A stretch of DNA of 26,835 nucleotides from contig JAAAIG010000461.1 of assembly GCA_015852425.1 (NCBI GenBank), forward strand, positions 2,452 to 29,286. Reading direction: 5' to 3'. The position numbers and the translations under genes were made by a program. The notes under the pieces are model-generated. The model was not told the DNA's origin. It ran no database searches and was given only the letters and a program-made list of their open reading frames with translations. Positions within the stretch are counted from its first letter, which is position 1; each line of letters opens with the position of its first letter. Source of the stretch: Gryganskiella cystojenkinii. Lineage: Eukaryota; Mortierellomycota; Mortierellomycetes; Mortierellales; Mortierellaceae. Below are positions 19,267-26,835 of the stretch, in pieces.

Positions 19267-20489
19267 TTCTTTCGCCAGAAGTTTGGTGCCGTACAATCGG
19301 AAACGGTGCAGACAATGTGAGATATTTTCTTTTGGTTAAGGGAGGGAGGTCTTCAAGTTTTGCTCTCCCCTTTTATGTTAACGAAGAACAATTGAGTTTG
19401 GACGGATTGCATCAGGATGGCAGTGAGGCAGTGCTTGATGGAGCAGGGTTCACAGTAGACTGTACCCGTCGGAGAACCAATGCGAACATCGACAAGAACC
19501 TTATGTTCCATTTTGGATGCTTGACAACACATGGGAGGTCTAGAAAAATGAGCTGTTGAGTCCAAATAAGGACGGGTTCATCGTTCAAGGCGAGCTGAGC
19601 AATAGACAAACAGAGAGAACCTTTTTTTCTATCTTTGAGCGAAAGGGCCATATTGTCCTCCCCCGCGTCCATATTTCTAAGGGATATCCGTCAAACCTAA
19701 CAGATGTTGATGGCAACCAATCAAAAAGCGTTTTCTTCAGACCGTCAACGATTGTTGTTCTGGTTAATCATGCTCAATTTCCACTTTGGTTGAATGAGGA
19801 TCCCGTTGATATATAACGTACTCCTTTGCTGTAGATTCTATGGTTTTCGAAAACCTTCATAAGAGAAGAGGAAGAGAAAAAATAATCGAAAAGAGAGGTT
19901 ACTGGCCCGCAAGGCAGTTGGCACCGACGCGGTTTTTGGATTCGAACGGTACCCTCTTTTGGCGTCACTTCTGTTCGAGTTCTGGAAACATGAAGACACG
20001 TAAGCTGATTTTTATTGGATTCGGATCAAAGTAAAAGCGAAGCGCTGGGAAGGACGGGTGGGACATGACTTCGACACACCCTGATCCTGGACTCAGCTCG
20101 TTGTGGACATGGTAACCGTTTTCGTGCTTAACGCACACAAAAGAAAAAAAAGTTAGTGGCGTTTCCTTTCAATTCAATGAGAGCGCCACCAACTCGGATT
20201 TTTTTCTCTATTCAGCAGGTAACAACTTGCACCTTGTGTCACAACAACACGGGCGATCCATTCTTGGATGCATGTTTTCAAATGGAGGCGACACAAACTC
20301 GAGATAAATCCAAGAGCGACAAAACCATCAACAGCAAAACCAAACCTGCCCTCAAAGAGAATGGATGGGTACTTTTTCTTTACTGTTCTATGCATAATAA
20401 TGGTGGACGATGATGATGGATGCGAAATTGGACGGAATATTGTACATTCACAGAACACGGCGATTGTTAAAGAAGGTTCAAAAGGACGA
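19267..20489. other. Long intergenic spacer between GST B and NOC3
   Basis: This 1.2-kb spacer should hold the GST B promoter (left end) and the NOC3 3' untranslated region (right end). Open frames up to 105 codons exist on both strands, but none has a recognisable domain. An arm resembling a tRNA B box near 19938-19949 was examined and rejected. Confidence 0.45.
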
Positions 20490-23400
20490 TTAATGGTTGA
20501 TGGTTCGATCGTGTGTCCTCAATCCTGCACTTGGCGTGAACGCCGCGAGTTCGCGAGCCATTGACCGGACCTTGGGATCAAAGTGAGACTAAGAGAATTG
20601 AAACAGAAAAAATGTTAGTTACCTTCGCAAACCAATTGATCGGCTTTTTTTGTCACAGTCTATCGGGTTCAGAGTTCATACCTTCATGAGCTCAAACTCC
20701 CACAAACTGGCCGCCATGGGGTTACACAACTCGGGATCGTTCAATGTCGCATGGTAGACACCGTTTCCTGCGCGATCCTCGTCCGATCCTGTCAACAGCT
20801 GATCCAATTGAGGCTGCTTCTGGACCAACTTTTTCATGATCACCAAAAAGTCCTTCATCGACTTGTTGGGGAACTGTAATGATGCGATCGCAATTCTCTT
20901 CAAGAAGGAAGCCGAACGAATAACAGGGATCTTGCCCTTGGTCGAAAAGAACAGCAGCTCGAATCCCTTGAGGATCAACTCCCTATCGCTAGCCAACACC
21001 ACCAAAGCCTCCTCCACGACCGGTCCCTTCTTTGAATTCTTGCCTTTCCATTGTGATTTCGCTGCAAGCTTTTGCTTCTCCTTTTCTGCTGCAGCGGCTT
21101 CGGCTGCCTCAAAGATGTTGCCCTCGATATCCGGGTTCATAGCCACAGCCAAGAGGGAGGTATAAAATTCGTTGTAGAAGGCTTTGAGGTCAATGTTCAA
21201 GGCCTCGCCCTGACCCTGAAGCAACTGGAACGCACAGACGATGCACAAGAGCTGTGTCCGGCGGTTGGCAGCTGTGAAGGCATCAAAGTGTTGAGAGTCG
21301 GGACCGCCCACCATGATCTTCTTGAGAACCTCCAGCAAATCCGTGAAGAAGTCGACGTTGATTAAATGAGCGAACCTATTAAAAAAAGTCAAATAAAACA
21401 AATCAATAATCGTTCATGTTATATCAAGCAGTTTCCATATGGAGCTGCGCAAATCAAGAACTCACTTGGCAAGACCCTCCAAGACAGCAGGCAAGAGTGG
21501 TGATCCAGGTGCATGCTTGAGAATACGGAAGTACGTAACGAAGACAAGCTTCAATGTCTCGGTCTGCGTGCGCATCTTCTCCTCCTTGTCCACGACAGCC
21601 TCAGCCTCCTTCATCTCAACCTCGACCTCCTTCTTGGCCTTGAGCAACTTGCGGTTCTTCTTACTGATGTGAACCTTCTCCTTCTTTTTGCGTTTCCGTG
21701 GGTTCTCGTCATCTCCGCCCTGACGTGTAGGCAACTCCTCCTTGAGTCGCAACGACAAGAAGGCGCTGATGACGTTGGGGTGTACCAGGTATGATTTCGA
21801 TTTGATCATCTTTGTGATCAATTTAACAGCATCCAAAGAGACCTCTCCTGACTCATCCTCGGCAAAGACCTCTTTCAAAGCCTTGCTACAGGTCTCAGAG
21901 AGCTCGCTCCAGCGACGTCGACTCATGCGAGCAATCAGCGCCGTCATCAGGTTCAGACGGAAGTTAAAATGGGTCACACTCGTCAATAGATTGCACATGC
22001 AGTGGATCGCTACCGTGGCAAGATCTGCCTTGGACTTTTTCGAGGCATCCGTCTCAGCCGCGGCGACAGCGGCTCCTGGTGCGGGTGCTGTGAGTGAGGC
22101 GGTTGCTCCGTTGATCTCGACTGGCGCCTCGTCGTCCTCCTTACCAGACTTGTCCTGACCCAAGACCTTCTCAAGCTGTTGGAGGTAGTTTTGGTAGTTT
22201 TGGAGTAAGGACTGTTCATAGTCACGAAGCTTGGCGACATCCTTCGAGACTGTGACACCTTGCTCCTTCTCGGACAAGGGACGGATCCTGTATCCTGGAA
22301 GAATATCTTTGTACACCGCCAATTGAGTCAACATGGCGAGCTTCTTGATCACATCGCTAGGATCCTGTGCCAGAGCCCTAAGCTTCTTCAGTTGTCCGAC
22401 CTAGAGTAATTAAATGTGTGCGTAAGTAACAAGACCTGAGTATTGTGCATATAGGAAGTCAAAAATATTCAGGAATGATTGATTCCACTTACGTTTTGCT
22501 CAGGATCAGCAATGATAGTCTGAGCAATGGTAGCCATCTCTTCCTTCTTCTTGGCCAAGAGGACCTTTTTAGGAATCTTCTTTTCTGACACCTCCTCGAC
22601 GGCTTCCTCCTCTTGCTCCTCCTCTACTTCGCTTTCATCTTCCTCAGCGAAATCGCTGTCGACAACCTCTTCGTCTTCTCCGGCCTCGGTCTTCATCTCA
22701 CTGGGACGGACACGATCATCCTTGACCTCCTTGATACGACCATCGGCCAACTTGATGGGCAAACGTGTGCTTCCCTTCTCCAACCAGCCCTCGGCTTTAC
22801 GGGGTGCCTGTTCGTAATTCTGCTCCTCATCCGAATCACTGTATTCCTGATCAATATCAGACTCCTCGGACGACATGGGTTCGTCACTATCGTCGTCCAT
22901 GTCGATATCCATGCCCTCCATGTCGCTGTCGGCCGAATCTTCCGATTCTGAGGCAAGATCATCGGCGGTCTGGGCAACAGGAGCTTGTTTAAGGTTGCTG
23001 GTGGTTGTTTTCTTCTTGGCCTTGATAATCTCGTTCCTGGGGTAGGTGTGGGAATCAACAATAAAGTTGGTTAGAAAAAAAGTTATTCCCAAAAAAAAAA
23101 AATCGCCTGTTCTCTCAGGGATGAAACCTTTACAGCGGCGGAAAAAAAACATACTTTGCGAGCTTGACGGTATCCATCTTGTTCAAGAATCCAGACAGTT
23201 GACTGTGCTCGTTGAAGAACTCGATATCCTCATCATCAATCTCGACCTCCTCCGAGACCTCAAAGTTGGGTACGACAACCTTGGGGACCTTGATCTGCTT
23301 TTCTTGTTTATCCTTTTTGTTGTTTGTAGGCTGGAATGAGTCAAAGTTCCATAGAGGGTTAGATACCAAGTTCAGGAGTGTCGGCAGGAGGAACAGCTTT

Positions 23401-23503
23401 CACAATCGGACAGGGAGAGGTTTACCTTCTTCTTGGGGGCAGCTTTATTCGAGGGCTTGGCATTCTTGCCAGTCGGCTGTGCTTTCTTGACAGGCTTGCC
23501 CAT
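20490..23503 (-). CDS. NOC3: Nucleolar complex protein 3 (60S ribosome assembly)
   Basis: Six exons (23503-23426, 23330-23155, 23036-22493, 22400-21466, 21375-20682, 20588-20490) encode 841 residues; all junctions agree in phase. Noc3 pairs with Noc2 to move pre-60S particles from nucleolus to nucleoplasm, and in yeast it also takes part in replication licensing. The N-terminus is lysine-rich (MGKPVKKAQPTGKNAKP), fitting a nucleolar protein. A long acidic, Ser/Glu/Asp-rich region lies in exon 3 (about 105-235). The NOC3 core starts at VGQLKKLRALAQDPSDVIKK (267) and contains LTQLAVYKDILPGYRIRPL, nearly a family signature. The C-terminal CBF/Mak21-type domain (about 609-795) has RRTQLLCIVCAFQLLQGQGE and ALNIDLKAFY. 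The last exon ends with HFDPKVRSMARELA. Without that small exon the frame would stop two codons past exon 5. Its length is close to the human protein (about 800). Confidence 0.95.
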
Positions 23504-23733
23504 GATGTGCAATGGTGAGAAAGAGGACTGATGAAGGGATGGAGTGGGATGCAGAAGCAGATGCGAGTCAAGTCAAGTGTCAAGGTACAAACGCAATGCA
23601 ATGTGAGAATATGAGAAAAGCGTGCGCCACCACGAAACTTGCAAAAAAAAAAAGAAAAGAAAAAAAAGTAAACAATTTGTGACGGCCAAAATATGTGGAA
23701 TAAATTAATGTGACTGTTTATTGGACCACCACT
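23504..23733. other. Promoter region of NOC3
   Basis: A 230-nt spacer holds the NOC3 5' flank and the 3' end of the next gene. It contains an A-rich tract at about 23641-23668 on the plus strand, seen as poly(T) on the coding strand, a common nucleosome-excluding promoter feature in fungi. Confidence 0.5.
23717..23722 (-). terminator. Polyadenylation signal of the disordered-protein gene
   Basis: AATAAA on the minus strand lies only about 12 nt past the stop codon at 23734, so cleavage would give a short 3' untranslated region. Confidence 0.4.
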
Positions 23734-26700
23734 TTATTCCGCTGCCGCCTTCTTCTTGGGCCTGGTTACACCACTGGTCGAATCTTGCCGATGGTGATGA
23801 CGGCGTTCGCTGTTTGCACCTCCTCCACTGCTTCTATGATGACTATCCTGGTCTGTTGCAGTTGTTCGACGTCTAGGAAATGATTGAGCTTCACCATCCT
23901 TGTTATGTCGGCCCAGTTTCGAGGGACCATGACTGCCTGAACTAGAGAGTCGGTTTAACGGATCAAGAGTACCACCGGGGTTACTCTGGATACCTGGGGT
24001 AGCATTTTCGGCAAGGTTTGAAGGTGGTGGGAAAGGTGGGAAAAAGGACCCAAGCGAGGCCGACTTGTGATGACCGGAGCGGTTTCGACGATGCCGCTCC
24101 TTGGGTTTCTTTTCACTCCCAGATTCGCCATCGTGATGCTGCTGCTTCGTACCGCCGCGTCTCCTTGTTGCCGACGACGATGAGGTCGCAAAGTCTTTCA
24201 TGGTAAGCTCGACGGTGTCATAGTGTGGATCATCAAAGAGTGGCGGAGGTTGGTTTGCAGCTGCTGCCAGAGACATCTCGAGAGATGCAAAAGGTCGGAA
24301 AGTTGTCGAGGTAGTCGGGTTTGGCAAGTCAATAGGGCCGAGTGGCGTGAGTCCACCAAGGTTAGGGAACAAAAATCCTTGCCGGATTGCCGCCTTTTCG
24401 TCCTCACTCGCTTTTGGGGCTAAATGATCAACGGGGCCGCCAATGACGCTGCTGGTATTGTTGTTGCCGGTATCAAAACTTCCTCGAGCACTGCGAAGCC
24501 CGTTGCCCCCCACACTGCCGTTCATCAAGTTCAAAAGGCTAGTCTGACGGTCAGGTTTCCCCGATAATAAACTGGACTCGGCCACAGGCGGTAACATTGT
24601 GCTTGTGCTAAAGGGCAAGAAGGTCTCGGACATGGTGTGCGTGGATCGATAAGGGTAGTTGGACTCCCATGGGTTCACAAACACTGGCGCCACATCATCT
24701 TCCTCTTCCTCCTGTTGTTGCATGAATGTCGAAGAAACAGACGGCAACTGGGTGATCAAATTAGAATGGTCGATACCCTGGAGATTGGAGGCTGAATGTC
24801 CTTCAGAAGAAGGAGGAGAAAGTGACAAGGTCGAAAAACTGGGAGACAAAAAGTCTCGTCCTTCAGATAACGACTGCTGATGGGACTGGGTCGAGGATTC
24901 TTGAATGGATCTCGGAGAGGACGAGCCGGTGTCCAGGCCTGAAGAGGCAAACATCCTGGCTTTTCCTGAGAGAAGTGATTCTGTCAAGTTGTTTTCGACA
25001 GAGCCTCTACGACTGCTACTGGCACTTCGGCTTCCCCCAAAGTAATCCATGGGATCCATACAATCCGTTTCAAGTAGCGGTGTCAATGGGGCTGCAATCG
25101 AAGACGATCGAGTCCGAACAGACCAATCCTCGAGTCCATAACCAGTATTTTGATTTGTGTGGTGCTGACTAAATGGCATGATCCTTGGTGTCCTCGGAGA
25201 CGACTCGAAAAACGAAGAAGCGGGCAAAAATCCGAGACTGGGTCGATTGGGGCCTTTGCTTTTGTTGCCATTGTCGATCTGAATCCTAGGTCGGTTCAGT
25301 GAACGTGATCCATGTTTTCCTTGCTCATGATCACTCTCGATAGTGATATCCAGGCCGGACTGAAAGGGCGAGTACCAGATTGATGAAGAATGTCCAAAGA
25401 GATTATAGCCCTTTGCTTCGGTTGCATTTAGAATATCTTTCCCAGAGGTTGTAGACGTCGTTGACTTTTCCTGTGCTTGAATCAAAGTTGACGGGCTGAC
25501 GTGATTGAGAGTAGAGGTAGAACCAGATGCTGTCTTGACAAAGTTCGTCCCTGATGGTGGTGCGCTCCAAGGTGAGGAGGACGGCAGCTGAGCGGATTGC
25601 GAGCGCTTATGTGAAGGTTTCGTGCGAACGATTTGGCTGGTTGAATTGAGTGCCTGAATTGGGTGAGCAAAAGTGACTTCGTGGGCCTTTTTCTTTGAGG
25701 TTCCCGAAGTTGAGGGTGCCATAGCTGATTTTGAATCCTTGAGGACTTTTGGTGGTAATGTTACATGCGAGGTTTGATCCTGCGCTGGTGGTTGCAATGT
25801 CGTAGCACGTTGCTCTGCTGTGAGGTTGTCTGCAGGGGATGAAGGTTGAGCATCCTTGGAAGAATTGGAGAAGACTGAAGACGAGCTGGTCGACTCTGAA
25901 ATATGCGTTGGCTTGGGTTCTGTCTCTCGAGGAATGGTAGATGACTGCAAAAAAGTGACGATGATTTGAAACTTGTTAGCACAACAGATAATGACATGAA
26001 GAGAGCTGTTACGATAAGGGATTAAGATACGAGAATTACCTTAGGTAGGGATTCTAGAGAGTTGGAGGCCGAGTTGACCTTTTGAGCCCTCCTCCGACGA
26101 CGCCTGTCCTGAGTAGAGATAAAGTCATCGTCCTCTGCTGTTTCGTATACAGCATTCGATGTTACCATAATCGAGTCATGGTTTTTGTCTTCCGTTGAGA
26201 GGTGAGTCGCTCGTTCGAGAGGTCTATCATCAGGAACAATAGTGACCTCGGGCATTGCGGCGCTGTTACTCCGTGATTGACGACTTGAGACAGGAGCCGA
26301 TGCTCCATAGCTGGCAGTGTCCTTGCTCTGTTGCTGTTGCTGTTGCTGATGTTGATCCTGCTGTTGTAGTGGCTGCTGAAGCTGATGTTGATTTTGCGAT
26401 TGATTTTCTTCTGATACAACCTTTGTTTTCCGTTTCGATTTAGTCTTGGGTCGTTCAGATCCAGAACCAGCAGAATAGGCGTCAGTGTCAACAGCTGAGC
26501 TTGTGGGCGCACTTTTACGTCCATAAACATGGCCGAAACCCGAGGACAGGGCGCTCGCAGAGGCTCTATTGTTCTTGGGCAAAGTGGACGAATGTAATTG
26601 GTCCAGCGAAGAATTATGAGCGGTTGAGCTTGCCTTTCGGTGATGCCGTTGTCCTGAACTTGATCGTGCCGAGTGATGGGAAGAGCGGGTCACCTTCCAG

Positions 26701-26822
26701 GGAATAACTCTTTCGATATAAGTCCAGAGTGCGTTGGGGTAGGTCATGAACCAGGCCCAAAGATTGTCAGGGCTCCAGAAAGTTCTTGGTCGTTGTCGAT
26801 TGCTCACCAGAGTAGACCATAT
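23734..26822 (-). CDS. Large disordered protein of unknown function, 5'-incomplete
   Basis: Two exons are visible, 26822-26040 and 25944-23734, joined by a 95-nt phase-0 intron, giving about 997 residues. The true start lies beyond the right edge: an in-frame TAG sits at 26823-26825 and no in-frame ATG follows it, so exon 26822-26040 probably begins at an AG acceptor there. The visible N-terminus is the only ordered part. It is a Trp-rich segment of about 35 residues (RPRTFWSPDNLWAWF, then TYPNALWTYIERVIPWKV) that looks amphipathic and could sit at a membrane or bind a partner. The rest is Ser/Thr/Gln/His-rich, with a Gln-rich run, a basic RRRRRRAQK cluster just before the splice site, Arg/His patches, and a lysine-rich end PKKKAAAE. 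I do not recognise the family. It could be a signalling scaffold or a regulator of polarity or transcription; none of these is supported directly. Confidence 0.65.
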
Positions 26823-26835
26823 CTATTTTTCAAAA

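Noticed and set aside
19938..19949. TTCGAATCC-like tRNA B box on the minus strand
   Set aside because: The five bases on each side cannot form a T-arm stem, and no anticodon arm or acceptor stem fits upstream.
1..26835. CRISPR array, phage or plasmid system
   Set aside because: No regularly spaced direct repeats or phage/plasmid genes were seen; spliced eukaryotic genes throughout make this the wrong context.

Overview
The window looks like nuclear DNA of an early-diverging filamentous fungus, probably Mucoromycota and perhaps Mortierella-like. The evidence is short GT-AG introns, mostly 89-144 nt, with fungal-type eL31, NOC3 and PPT1 orthologues. There is also a long alpha-actinin-type CH-CH/spectrin-like protein, which yeasts and moulds of the Dikarya generally lack. 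The lineage is inferred; no marker sequence in the window settles it. No rRNA, tRNA, CRISPR array or origin was found.

Every gene that can be supported is on the minus strand. From low to high coordinate they are: a decayed LRR/F-box-like relic at the left edge (1-310); a five-exon gene for a 1928-residue tandem-CH, spectrin-like actin cross-linker (864-7470); a mobile-element-rich accessory stretch (about 7950-12060); glutathione S-transferase A (12107-12983); palmitoyl-protein thioesterase PPT1 in five exons (13689-15197); ribosomal protein eL31 (16880-17631); glutathione S-transferase B (18373-19266); NOC3 for 60S ribosome assembly in six exons (20490-23503); and a large disordered protein of unknown function that runs off the right edge (23734-26822).

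The accessory stretch contains a Ty3-type reverse-transcriptase scrap on the plus strand, a fragment that reads like a multi-pass membrane protein but has no start, an AT-rich block with an imperfect palindrome, an intact intronless isochorismatase-superfamily gene of bacterial appearance, and a frameshifted Ty3-type gag relic on the minus strand. The isochorismatase-like gene is the best candidate for horizontal transfer, and its usual nucleophile cysteine position is valine.

The genes do not form one pathway. eL31 and NOC3 both serve the large ribosomal subunit. The two GST genes are clear duplicates with the same intron position, separated by PPT1 and eL31. I did not find a convincing new multi-gene system. 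The points most worth checking are the CH-CH/spectrin-like gene with its 60-nt in-frame exon, the isochorismatase-like island, and the telomere-repeat-like element just upstream of eL31. Exon boundaries were worked out by hand from GT-AG signals and reading-frame phase, and all joins described are phase-consistent.
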